The notes: generated from the letters alone by a model not told the origin. A DNA stretch of 64,000 nt from Pleurodeles waltl (GCF_031143425.1 NC_090443.1:1052824554-1052888553), one strand, 5' to 3'; shown: positions 46,664 to 55,979, counted from the stretch's first letter. Program-made: numbers and translations.

Positions 46664-46671
46664 ATGCAAAT
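46664..46671 (-). promoter_or_regulatory. Octamer motif in ribozyme repeat
   Basis: ATGCAAAT on the plus strand (ATTTGCAT on the ribozyme strand), repeated at 46988-46995, 47311-47318 (opposite arm), 8288-8295 and 8686-8693. It is the octamer bound by Oct factors and found in snRNA-type distal elements. Newt satellite 2 is reported to use an snRNA-like promoter. That it acts here is inference. Confidence 0.4.
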
Positions 46672-46743
46672 CAGTCTTGACCCTGTTCCCCATGGGAACA
46701 GTCCAGCCCGAACTGCTAGGCCAGGTCTTTCCTGGACTGGAAA

Positions 46744-46798
46744 CAAGCATCCTGGGACCAGTTTCGGGGTTTCACCCCTCATCAGCCAGTCTAGCTTG
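46744..46798 (-). ncRNA. Hammerhead ribozyme, copy B
   Basis: Minus strand: CAAGC, loop TAGA, CTGG, core CTGATGA, stem II GGGGT-GAA-ACCCC, core GAA, two-pair stem III ACTGGT, cleavage triplet GTC, then CCAG (pairs CTGG), loop GAT, GCTTG (pairs CAAGC). Every core base is present and both helices are fully complementary; this is the best-preserved copy. Predicted cleavage between 46756 and 46755. The internal loop in stem I suits the loop-loop contact of extended hammerheads. Confidence 0.88.
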
Positions 46799-47067
46799 AA
46801 TCCAGTGGCATGGGAAGCACAGGACCCACATCTGGGCATACCCTTCCCACTTAGGGCAACAAAGCAAAAACAACAAGTGATGGACGGAATGCTAAACATT
46901 GTCAAACATTCACCCCCATTACAGTGATCTGGGCCTAAATCCATCGTTTTTTTGCTGCCCATGCCATTCCAGTTTGGACCCAGCCATATGCAAATATTTC
47001 TTGACCCTGTTCCCCATGGGAACAGTCCAGCCCGAACTGCTAGGCCAGGTCTTCCCTGGACTGGAAA

Positions 47068-47122
47068 CAAGAATCCTGGGACCGGTTTCGGAGTTTCATC
47101 CCTCATCAGCCAGGCTAGCTTG
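47068..47122 (-). ncRNA. Hammerhead ribozyme, copy C
   Basis: Same layout as copy B, 324 bp downstream. Core CTGATGA and GAAAC are kept; stem III is ACCGGT with triplet GTC. Stem II (GGGAT-GAAA-CTCC) has a G-T wobble and a shorter helix, and one outer stem I base differs (CAAG/TTCTTG), so it should be weaker. Predicted cleavage between 47080 and 47079. Confidence 0.82.
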
Positions 47123-47797
47123 AATCCAGTGGCATGGAAAGCACAGGACCCACGTCTGGGCATACCCTTCCCACTTAGGGCAACAAAGCAAAAACAACAA
47201 GTGATGGACGGAATGCTGAACAGTGTCGGGATGCTTGTTTCCGGTCCAGGGAGGACCTGGCTTGGCAGTTCGGGCTGGACTGTTCCCATGAGGGAACAGG
47301 GTCAAGACTGATTTGCATATGGCTGGGTCCAAACTGGGGTGGCATGGTGAGCAAAATAATGATGGATTAAACCCAGATCTGTGACTGGGGGTGAGTGTTT
47401 GCATTGTTCAGTACTCCGTCCATCATCCTTTTGTTTTGCTAAACCCTGAGGGGAGTGCCATGTCAACTTAGTCATTTTCTCCCCACCAGCACACACAAGC
47501 TGGCAAGCAGTGTGTATGTGCTGAGTGAGGGGTCCCCAGGGTGGCATAAGACATGCTGCAGCCCTTAGAGACCTTTCCTGGCATCAGGCCCTTGGTACCA
47601 GGGGTACCAGTTACAAGGGACTTACCTGGGTGCCAGGGCTTTGCCAATTGTGGAGACAAAGGTACAGTTTAGAGAAAGAAGACTGGTGCTGGGGCCTGGT
47701 TAGCAGGTCCGAGCACACTTTCAAATCATAACTTGGCATCAGCAAAGGCAAAAAGTCAGGGGGTAACCATGCCAAGGAGGCATTTCCTCACACTCTG

Positions 47798-48166
47798 CAT
47801 CTCCCTAAGTTTTCCCAAGCTGGAGCGACCCCTCCACACCCAACTCTGAGAGTTCTCTGAGGCCATGCACCTCATATTTGGGCAGCCTAACCCTTCTGGA
47901 GCACCTTCGGGCCCACAGAGTGCAGAAAGAGCCTCTAAGGATTCTCTGCTGGCAGGTCCACCCTTGGCACCAGTCATATCCCTTGGATCCAGTACTGGAT
48001 CTAGAGTGGCGCTGCCTGTCAGGCCGTGACCTTCCTTGGTACTCACTCCAGTGTTGCCACTGTTCAGGTCCCATTGTCATACCCAACTCCAACACAGAGC
48101 TGGATGCATGTCTAACATTGACTCCGGGCCAGCGGGTACCATGTCTTCCAAGATGGAGCTAGTAGA
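47798..48166 (+). pseudogene. DIRS C gag, middle fragment
   Basis: Continues DIRS C after the provirus target duplication. One plus frame reads EAMHLIFGQPNPSGAPSGPQSAERASKDS, then LLAGPPLAPVISLGSSTGS, and ends SSKMELVD at the boundary with DIRS D. Low-complexity P/S-rich sequence is usual for the linker of DIRS gag. Assignment rests mainly on position between the two insertions. Confidence 0.5.
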
Positions 48167-48167
48167 T

Positions 48168-48424
48168 TTCTCCAGTATTGGATCTTTCATAGATTCACAT
48201 GCTTGAATCATCCCGTCGTCGAGGTGGGAGCCTCACGGTAAGTTTAAATACATAAAGCAGTAAGTTAGTAAGTTTAAAACCAGTAGGCCTCAGTAGGCCT
48301 CATAGGGTATTTTACAGTCTATCCACTTTGTTTTGTGAAAAGACCCAAACTTCAGTGCCAACCAATCAGGATTCAGCCCCTCCCAAACACTCCCAACAGA
48401 GGCTGAATTCCCTCAGATTTTCTA
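48168..48424. repeat. DIRS D left inverted terminal repeat
   Basis: From CTCCAGTATTGGATCTTTCA to CCCTCAGATTTTCTA. Inverse complement of 54645-54902 with few differences (e.g. CCGTCGTCGAGGTGG versus CCACCTCGACGACGGGG). Ends match the halves of the internal complementary region. Confidence 0.9.
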
Positions 48425-48524
48425 CTGCACGTCGTGTGAAGGGAGTCTCCCTGAGCTCTGCTCAGTTTACCTTATTTCTGACTGAAGATTGTTTCTCTCA
48501 GGAAACTAGCTTTACAGCTTTATC

Positions 48525-51039
48525 ATGTCTGAAAAGACAAAAAAGGGTCTGTTCAGAGATTGTGACAGTTGTGGGAAGAAGAGACTGCATGTTGATGACC
48601 CCCACAAGAAATGCATCTACTGCCTCCATCCAGACCACAAGCTGAGAGACTGCAAGATCTGTCGCACCTTTAGTCAAAAAACCCTCAAGGACCGTGAGGG
48701 TAGACTTCTCTTATGGCTGCAAAAGCAGAAAGCCATGGAGCATCCTTCCTCAGACGAAAGTGAAGCGTCATCTCATTCTTCTCACCCTCAGAAAAGAACA
48801 GGTGAGAGAGGGAGAGTGTCTGATGAGCCACCAAGGAAGATGCCCAAGAAGATAAAACAAGTCTCTACTGAGACAAAAAAGGATGTTTCCCATTCAGAGA
48901 CACTCAAAATTTTTCCAAAAAAGGTTCATTCAGAGCCTACTACGCCTCTGCATAGGAAGAGCACCTCAAAAAAGACATCCCTGTCTCTGTCACCCCAAAA
49001 AGAGGCAGAAAAAGTCTCTTCAGGGAAAGAAACTCCCGTTGACGACTACCCCGTCGACGACGGTGTCGACGGTGACAACTACTACAGTGTTGTCGACGTT
49101 CACAACAGTGGTCTCACTGATGATTATGAACGTCGACGACGATAATTACGGCAAAAATATTTAAAAAGGCTTCGTCGGCAAACACATCGTCAACGGCAGA
49201 GGCCTCCTGGGTCCACCAATCGACCAGGGCACTCCCGTCTATGAAGCACCTCTCAATGAGGTTTAAAAAGACACCGCCGACGACGGCACCTACAGAGGAT
49301 ATGTCGACGAAACAACGGTCGACGAAGACACCGTCGACGAAGGAACCACCGACAAAGGATTCGTCCACCAAGGGCCCGTCGACGAAGGACCGGTCGACGA
49401 AAACACCGTCAGTGACGGATCCGTTGACGAGGGAACCGTCGACAAGGGAACCGTCGACGATCATATCGTCCACTGCATTGGCAATGTATAGACCATGGAC
49501 TTTCCTGGATACTCCACCGCACCAATCGTCAACTAGTCTGCCTTATCCTCAGGACGACTCTACCAGGTTCTTACCCCTTTCACTTATCACCATGGGGGAC
49601 AAAGCTTCTGAAATTCTGCCAATGCATACCTCCCCAAGCAAGGTATTGCCATACCCCCCACAACATCTCTTAGATGATGATGATGCATACTCCCAAAACA
49701 AGGGAATGTTTGGGGCAGCTAGTAGCCCGTCTCAACTCCATGTCAAGTGCCAAGATTTTGATGATGAGGACGAACAGCACTACCAGCCTAGTTATGCCTC
49801 AACATCCTACCCACAGGCAGAACAACAATCACCCATCTCCATGCCTAGCACACTAGTAGCGGACCTACAATATATGCTTAATGACTACTATAGAAGGTTT
49901 CCACCATCAACGCAGACCACGCCACCTAGACCTGAAAGCTACCAGACAACTCGTCAAACCCAGACTACTAATCTTCCGGAAACACCACAGGCTAGCATAC
50001 GCAGGAAGCTCATCCCTCGTCAGACGACGAAAGGGAAGAGGGTGAGCTAAGAGATTCTGCAACTAGTGAATGGGATGATTATCTGGTCCCCACACCATCT
50101 CCACCTCCAGCAGGTCCAGTAGATTCGCCTCCAGAAGACATAGGAGGTTTTCATAATCTGATAGAGAGAGCGGCAAAGCGTTTTGGCCTTTCAATTGTCT
50201 CTCATGAAACAGAGTGTTTTCTGTACGACTTCAAAGAGCCATCAAAGAGATCGGAAAGAGCTATACCCATAGTAGATGTCTTATGGCAGGAGGGTTTGAA
50301 GGCAATGAAAAATCCTGCAACAGTGCCTTCACAAATGGCAAGATTAGAGAAGAAGTACAAGGCCCCAGATGATTCTCTGGCCTATTTAGTGTCACAACCA
50401 AAACCTGATTCAGTGATATCACAGGCGGCGCAGCGACGTTCCAGAAACCCCTCCACACCTATAGCATCTTCCCCAGATAAGGAAGGGAGGAGATTAGACA
50501 ACATCAGTAAAAAATTCTCCTCTGTAGCAGCGGTCACAGTTAAGGCGGCTAACTCCCTCGCCATCCTAGGAAGATATGGTTGCCAAATGTGGGTAGACAT
50601 GTCTGCTTTTTTGGATCTCCTGCCAGAGGACGTCAAGGTGGAAGCAAAAAAGGTGTTGCAGGCGGGAGAAAGGGTTGCCGCAGAGATTATAGACAGCGCA
50701 ATAGACATTTCTCTAACTGGCTTCAGGCAATTTGCTGGCGAGGCAGTCCTGCGCAGACAAGGATGGCTAAAGGCCACATCATTTAGACCGGAAGTCCAGA
50801 GTCGCGTTCTCGACATGCCTTTTGATGGAGAGAGTTTGTTTGGAAAGCATGTCGACGACATGGTACAGGCCATCAAAACTGATACGGATACGGCAAAATC
50901 TCTAGGTACCCTTCAATGTAAAAAACAACTTTTTCGTGGAGCAAGGGGAAGAGGAAGTTACTCCTTTCGAGGGGGATACCAACAGTACAGATCCCAGTAT
51001 CAGTCTTCCTCCACAGGACCACGACACCAGTACCACTAG
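48525..51039 (+). pseudogene. DIRS D gag
   Basis: The first frame, 48525-49145, starts MSEKTKKGLFRDCDSCGKKRL with a cysteine/histidine N-terminus (CIYCLHPDHKLRDCKIC), then a basic S/K-rich linker into the CpG-rich minisatellite. A second frame (49241-50050) carries the TKDRSTKTPS-type repeat and an acidic, proline-rich region. A third (about 50010-51039) carries the conserved C-terminal half: HNLIERAAKRFGLSIVS, FLYDFKEPSKRS, YKAPDDSLAYLVSQP, NSLAILGRYGCQMW, VLDMPFDGESLFGKHVDD and a G/R/Y-rich tail. Two frame changes (near 49140 and 50010) break what was probably one ORF. Confidence 0.8.
49250..49460. repeat. CpG-rich GTCGACGA minisatellite inside DIRS D gag
   Basis: Imperfect 12-15-bp units of the form (C)CGTCGACGAAGGAAC or CGACGAAGGACCGGT, at least ten copies. 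Related isolated GTCGACG words start already at 49040. Encodes TKxxSTKxPS repeats in gag. CpG density far exceeds the surroundings. Confidence 0.85.
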
Positions 51040-53053
51040 CAACAGCAGCATTACAGGTTACCACCGGCCGCAGCTTATAAACATCCAACTAGAGGAAGAG
51101 GAGCTGCCCGAGGAAGAGATACGGGCAGAAAACAATGACCCGCCAGTCATCTCAGCACTTCCCCACCCACCAATATCGAGGGTCGGAGGTCGCATCACTT
51201 CCTATTTCCTCCAATGGGAGGCTATAACGTCAGACAGATGGGTGCTCGATCTAGTGGCCAGAGGTCATACACTAGAATTCACGCAAACACCACCAATTGT
51301 TCCTCCATCGGGCCCACCACCCCCGAGGATGAACCAACTCCTCAGGGAAGTAAAAGTGATGCTGAGCAAAGGAGCGATAGAGCCAGTCCCTTTTTCTCAA
51401 AAGAACAGAGGATTCTATTCCCGCTTCTTTCTCGTAAAGAAACCCTCCGGAGACTGGCGCCCCATCCTCGACTTAAGAGCACTAAACAAGTTTCTAAAGA
51501 AACAGTCGTTCAGGATAGTAACATTTCAGGATGTCCTGCGTCTTTTAAATGCTGGAGATCTGATGGCATCCCTAGACCTCTAGGATGCTTACTTTCATAT
51601 TCCCATACATCACAAACACCGCAAATTCCTCAGGTTCAGAGTGGGTGGTATGCACCTCCAATTTCGAGTTCTCCCATTCGGTCTCAAATCGGCCCCCAGA
51701 ATCTTCACAAAAATTTTGGCTCCGGTAGCAGCGCATCTCCGCCAGTCGGGTATCTAGGTTTTTCCTTACTTGGACGACTGGCTCATAAAGGCACCCTCAA
51801 AGCCGCAAGTAATATGTCATATTTCGTATTGCCTTCAATTGTTAAACAGCCTGGGGTTTGTAGTCAACTACCAGAAATCTCAGCTTCACCCCAAACAAGT
51901 ATTAAACTTCTTAGGAGCAATACTAGACACAGTCCACAACAAAGCGTACCCATCTCACAAGTGGAAACAAAAACTAACCTCCTTAGCAGGCAGACTCTCC
52001 ACAAGAAAGTTCGTTTCAGTCCGCATCTACAAATCATTGCTAGGGATGATCTCATCTTGCATTCCGCTAGTCCCAGACTGCAGGCTCCATATGCGACCCC
52101 TGCAGGAGCAATTGGACATACAATGGACCCAGATCAACGGTTCGTTCGAAGACAAGATTCACATAACACCTCTAATGCAAAACACTATGATGTGGTGGGC
52201 GACTCTAACCTATTTGTCAAACGGACTTTCATTCCTTCATCAAACACCAAGTTACATAGTAACAATGGATGCCTCTCTCGAAGGATGGGGTGCACACTGC
52301 CATGACCTGCAAATCAGCGGATCCTGGAATGCAAAAGAGGTTCAACTCCACATCAGTTACCTATAACTCAAAGCGATATACTTAGCTCTAAAAGCTTTCC
52401 TGCCAAAACTACAAAATTCAAGCGTCTTAATCAGGACGGACAACACAACCAGCATGTTTTATCTAAACAAGCAAGGAGGCACGAGATCCCTACATCTCTC
52501 GCAGCTAGCTCAAGAAATCTGGACATGGGCCATCAAGCACAATATTTCACTCAAAGCGGAGCATGTGCCAGGACAAACCAACGTTCTGGCAGACACCCTG
52601 AGCAGGACAGTGATACCTTATCACGAGTGGGAGCTAGACCAGAAAATTCTCAACCGACTTTTTCTGTTATGGGGCAAACCGAACCTAGACCTATTTGCCA
52701 CTCTCGAGAACAAGAAATGCCAGTATTACGCAAGTTGGCTTCCCCAGAAAGGATCGTGGGGGAATGCGTTTTCGATGAGATGGTCCGGGGTTTATGCCTA
52801 CGCTTTTCCTCCGATCCCGCTCATTCCGAGAGTCATGAACAAACTAAAGACGGAGGGGTGTCGCCTCCTATTCATAGCTCCCAGATGGCCCAGACAAGTC
52901 TGGTACACGGAGCTCCTAATGCTCTCCGAACAGCCACATGTGCAACTCAGACAGAGTCCGACTCTCTTGACGATGCACCAGGGACAAGTCAGGCACCCAG
53001 ATCCGTCATCTCTTCATTTGTCGGCTTGGCTCCTGAGTACAATGAGTATTTGA
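50936..53053 (+). pseudogene. DIRS D RT / RNase H / DAM-like polyprotein
   Basis: One frame interrupted by three stops (51581, about 51752 and 52364), otherwise intact. RT: GHTLEFTQTPPIVPP, FFLVKKPSGDWRPILDLRALN, SLDL-stop-DAYFHIPI with the first catalytic aspartate, LPFGLKSAPRIFTKI, and FPYLDDWLIKAP (about 51755-51790) with both catalytic aspartates kept. RNase H: VTMDASLEGWGAH (52258-52300), LALKAF and RTDNTTSMFYLNKQGG (52430-52480). The DAM-like methyltransferase segment of DIRS1-type elements is LDLFATLENKKCQYYASW to VYAYAFPPIPLIPRV (52685-52830). The N-terminus overlaps the end of gag by about 100 bp in another frame. Confidence 0.88.
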
Positions 53054-54075
53054 ATCTCAACATTTCCTCGGAGTATAGAGACATCTTAGCAAAAGCTAGA
53101 GCTGACACTACCAACAAAACCTATAGACTTAAATGGAAACGTTTTTGTATATGGTGTGCAGCAGAAGCCATACATCCCTTTTCCGCTCCTCCAGAGCAGA
53201 TACTTCCATATCTCTTGCTCTTGGCAAAGTCAGGACTTTCATATTCCTCCATTCGAGTGCATCTGGCAGCAATCTCGAGGTACCGCATATCACCACACAG
53301 GGTCTCATTATGTTCCACAAGAATTGTCAAGCAATTCATGAAAGGCCGTTTTTGTGTTTTCCCGACAGTTAAAAAACCTCCGCCGTTATGGTCCCTGAAT
53401 GTTGTATTAATGCAGCTCATGAAAGCTCCCTTTGAGCCTATCCACAGAGCCGATCTAAAATTCATCTCAAGGAAAACAGCGTTACTACTAGCTCTTACTT
53501 CAGCCAAAAGAGTCAGCGACATTCAGGCTTTCACTGTCAAACAGCCTTTCCTCCAATTCACAAACTCAGGTGTGATCCTGCGAACAAATCCTAAGTTCAT
53601 CCCGAAGGTTCCCTCAACGTTTCATTTGAACGAACCAGTCATCTTAAAAACCTTTTTTCCAAATCCGCAAACAGTAGCCGAAAGGTCATTACATTCCCTT
53701 GATATTAAAAGGTGTTTAAAGTTTTATCTACAGAAAACACGAACCATCCGCCAGTCTGACCAATTATTTGTTGCATTTGGCAGAACAAGAAAGGGACATG
53801 CGGTGTCCAAACAGACTATAGCCAGATGGATTGGCCTCGCAATTCAATTCTGCTATGCAAAAACAGGTAAACTGCTCCACAGCAAGGTGAGAGCCCATTC
53901 TACAAGATCGGTGGCCACTTCAGCTGCACTCTTTGCAGGGGTGCCACTGCATAGCATCTGCAGAGCGGCCACATGGTCCAGCCAGCATACGTTTACAAAA
54001 CACTACTGTCTTGAGGAATCTAGTAACGTCGATACAGCAATGGGACAGGCAGTGCTGAGGCATTTATTTAGTTAA
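52885..54075 (+). CDS. DIRS D tyrosine recombinase (apparently intact)
   Basis: Open frame to TAA at 54073. It is open further upstream (from 52525), but that part is antiphase to the DAM-like domain, so the ATG at 52885 (MAQTSLVHG) is a plausible start, giving 396 codons and a ~170-bp overlap with the upstream ORF. The N-terminal DNA-binding domain is KARADTTNKTYRLKWKRF to SGLSYSSIRVHLAAIS. The catalytic part has the first arginine in SAKRVSDIQAF (53504-53530), the H-x-x-R motif in RAHSTRSVATS (53893-53925) and the tyrosine in HTFTKHYCLEE (53989-54018). All catalytic residues look present. In DIRS elements this enzyme inserts a circular cDNA without target duplication. Confidence 0.88.
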   Translation: MAQTSLVHGAPNALRTATCATQTESDSLDDAPGTSQAPRSVISSFVGLAPEYNEYLNLNISSEYRDILAKARADTTNKTYRLKWKRFCIWCAAEAIHPFSAPPEQILPYLLLLAKSGLSYSSIRVHLAAISRYRISPHRVSLCSTRIVKQFMKGRFCVFPTVKKPPPLWSLNVVLMQLMKAPFEPIHRADLKFISRKTALLLALTSAKRVSDIQAFTVKQPFLQFTNSGVILRTNPKFIPKVPSTFHLNEPVILKTFFPNPQTVAERSLHSLDIKRCLKFYLQKTRTIRQSDQLFVAFGRTRKGHAVSKQTIARWIGLAIQFCYAKTGKLLHSKVRAHSTRSVATSAALFAGVPLHSICRAATWSSQHTFTKHYCLEESSNVDTAMGQAVLRHLFS

Positions 54076-54310
54076 GGTGAGCCTCTTACACATCTCACCA
54101 CCACACTCAAGGTATGTTCGATATTGGTTGTCAGTCTCGTTAATATCTAATTTTATATCACAGTGTGGTTTACTCTAAGATTGTGCTTCAAATTATTCGT
54201 AAATCTCAACGCTTTTTCATATTGTGTTAACATGTTGTAGACCTCAAAACAACAACAAAACATGTGTCAAAATTTTTGGCCATACAGCTTTTTATATTAT
54301 TCTTATATAA

Positions 54311-54311
<1 letters not shown>

Positions 54312-54374
<63 letters not shown>
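54312..54374. repeat. (AT)n microsatellite
   Basis: About 31 uninterrupted AT dinucleotides in the 3' untranslated part of DIRS D, between the recombinase stop and the internal complementary region. Confidence 0.97.
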
Positions 54375-54378
<4 letters not shown>

Positions 54379-54469
54379 AAATGTATACTAACGTGAGTGT
54401 CATCACTTAGAGAATTACGATAAAATTACAGTCAAATTAATTCGCTAATTCTCAAACATTACTGCTTGT

Positions 54470-54600
54470 TATTCTGATTCAAGCATGTGAATCTATGAAA
54501 GATCCAATACTGGAGATGAAAATTAGTTACTTACCTGTAACTGCAGTTCTCCAGTATTGGTATCTTTCATAGATTCACATGCGACCCACCCTCCTCCCCT
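54470..54600. repeat. DIRS D internal complementary region
   Basis: Contains GAATCTATGAAAGATCCAAT, complement of the extreme left terminus, joined to TTAGTTACTTACCTGTAACT and CTCCAGTATTGGTATCTTTC, complement of the extreme right terminus. DIRS elements use this region as template to join their ends when forming circular cDNA. Confidence 0.85.
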
Positions 54601-54644
54601 CAGAGGCTCCCCTATTATACAGATATTAAACTTCACACTTCTAC

Positions 54645-54932
54645 TAGAAAATCTGAGGGAATTCAGCCTCTGTTGGGAGTGTTTGGGAGGGGCTGAATCC
54701 TGATTGGTAGGCACTGAAGTTTGGGTCTTTTCACAAAACAAAGTGGATAGACTGTAAAATACCCTATGAGGCCTACTGAGGCCTCCTGGTTTTAAACTTA
54801 CTAACTTACTTCTTTATGTATTTAAACATACCGTGAGGCTCCCACCTCGACGACGGGGATGATTCAAGCATGTGAATCTATGAAAGATACCAATACTGGA
54901 GAACTGCAGTTACAGGTAAGTAATTAATTTTC
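54645..54932. repeat. DIRS D right inverted terminal repeat
   Basis: TAGAAAATCTGAGGGAATTC to AATACTGGAGA mirrors the left repeat. The following GAACTGCAGTTACAGGTAAG extension mirrors the internal complementary region, putting the end near 54932. Confidence 0.88.
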
Positions 54933-55390
54933 TTTTCTTTTGACAGGCTTGGAGAGGATGCTGATTGCAAGGGGTCAGAGGACACTTAGGGTTACCATAA
55001 TCCCCCTGATGACACAGAACAACTGGTACGAGGAACTGGTGGATGTTAGTGGGTTGGACAACTTTCCAGACACTGGCTGGTCTCTCCCCCTACTGTGGCT
55101 ACGGGGGAGGGTGCCTTATTCGCAGTGGTGGTGCAGAGGGCAGCTGAGGTATTGGACCTTCAGTTGCCCACAGTTGCAGTCAAGACAAATGCCTTGACAG
55201 AGGTGGTTCAGTCAGGAGTTGCCACTTCTGAACCTTTACTCCCATTCAGTGAAGCCCTTACAGATGTCGCCCTTGGGGCCTTGTCCAAGCAATTCACAGG
55301 GGCTCCTCTGCACAGGACAATTGCCCACTGCCATCGTCCCACTCCTTGGGACTCCAGTTTCCTCACCCAGTGATCCATTCTAGAGAACTT
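54933..55390 (+). pseudogene. DIRS C gag, C-terminal fragment
   Basis: A plus frame at 55095-55373 reads ALFAVVVQRAAEVLDLQLPT, VAVKTNALTEVVQSGVATSE, LLPFSEALTDVALGALSKQF, TGAPLHRTIAHCHRP. This corresponds to the helical C-terminal region of DIRS gag. Flanking parts are frame-damaged. It picks up where DIRS D interrupted the element. Confidence 0.7.
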
Positions 55391-55979
55391 TGTGGTCAAA
55401 GCCTCCATATCCAGGGTCATTCCCAGTGCATTCCTTATTACTCCACCGGATGGCGAATCCAAAAGGCTGGCTACCCACGGTAAGAGGATTTTCTCTTTTG
55501 CTAATCTTGCATGGCAGTCAGTGAACACTGCATGCATCTTGGACTGATACACCCACATTGTGTGGAATTCAGTTGCACAAGTGCTGCCTATGGTCTTGGA
55601 GGAGGTCCGAGCCATACTCACCCAAGCTATTGCTGCGGGGCGACATACAGCAAGGTTCACCATATATTTGTAGACTTAACTCAGACTTTTTGCAGCTACA
55701 GAAGCGGTTCCCACAGATCACGTGGGACCACCCACCAGAGGTCGGGTCACTTTTTCCTCTCCTGCTCCCTTTCCTGGCAGCTGCAGCCTACCAAACCTCT
55801 TTAAGTTTCCCTTATACCAGCAAAGGCATCCATTGGGAGGCAGGATCCACCGATCACCTGCCCCACTGGCAGTGCATAACATTGGGCAAGTGGGTTTTAC
55901 AAATAGTCCACAGGAGCTACTTCATTCTCTTTATAGAGGCTGCCCATCCATGCCACCCACTTGAGACCTGGCTGACAGA
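55391..55979 (+). pseudogene. DIRS C gag/RT linker, degraded
   Basis: Sequence between recognisable gag and RT. It should encode the rest of gag and the RT N-terminus, but frames are broken and I can assign no motif with confidence. Fragments near 55870-55960 (GKWVLQIVHRSYFILF) fit the RT N-terminal W-V-L-x-I-V block of DIRS. Confidence 0.5.

Larger units (their letters stand above)
46542..47442 (-). mobile_element. Hammerhead-ribozyme repeat insertion (newt satellite 2-like), copy B/C
   Basis: Two antisense ~324-bp units (46542-46866, 46867-47190), the start of a third (47190-47226), then an arm in the opposite, ribozyme-sense orientation (47227-47442). Flanked by a 14-bp duplication of LTR sequence, ACCCTGACGGGAGT (46528-46541) and ACCCTGAGGGGAGT (47443-47456), one mismatch. 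Both ends of the insertion carry the same sense-3' end, related to CATC...TTTTGTTTTGCT. The sense arm begins within a few bases of the predicted ribozyme cleavage point. The duplication shows a real insertion, probably by retrotransposition. Confidence 0.85.
38054..47792 (-). mobile_element. Gmr1-like Ty3/gypsy provirus with inverted interior
   Basis: Flanked by perfect 5-bp direct repeats CTCTG (38049-38053 and 47793-47797). Both outermost segments are LTRs in minus orientation: the left one starts TGTAGGAAGTTGGCTCTG, and the right one ends CATTTCCTCACA and contains its own TGTAGGAAGTTGGCTCTG start at 45820. The coding interior (39695-44672) plus a partial LTR (44673-45819) lie between them in plus orientation. 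So the provirus inserted in minus orientation and its interior is now reversed. The primer-binding region is missing at the 39694/39695 junction. Confidence 0.75.
45820..47792 (-). repeat. Right outer LTR, minus orientation, with internal deletion
   Basis: Plus strand starts TGTAGGAAGTTGGCTCTG (LTR 3' end) and ends GCATTTCCTCACA (LTR 5' end). Both LTR termini are present, but the middle is missing at about 45936 (AATGCTCTATT joined to GCAAACATCTCC). The hammerhead-ribozyme insertion at 46542-47442 interrupts it. The remaining sequence mirrors 44673-45640. Confidence 0.8.
48167..54932 (+). mobile_element. DIRS-like retrotransposon D, nearly complete
   Basis: About 6.77 kb with inverted termini (48168-48424 and 54645-54902, extended to ~54932 by the sequence mirrored in the internal complementary region), gag, RT/RNase H/DAM-like ORF and tyrosine recombinase. 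No integrase or protease and no target duplication, as expected for DIRS. Gag has frameshifts and the polymerase ORF three stops; the recombinase is open. Inserted into DIRS C gag. Confidence 0.9.

Noticed and set aside
46492..47289. 265-codon minus-strand ORF
   Set aside because: It runs through tandem hammerhead units whose length is a multiple of three, so the frame stays open and repeats itself. No domain; the ribozyme structure explains the sequence.
49114..49473. 119-codon minus-strand VDGS-repeat ORF
   Set aside because: Antisense of the GTCGACGA minisatellite in gag.
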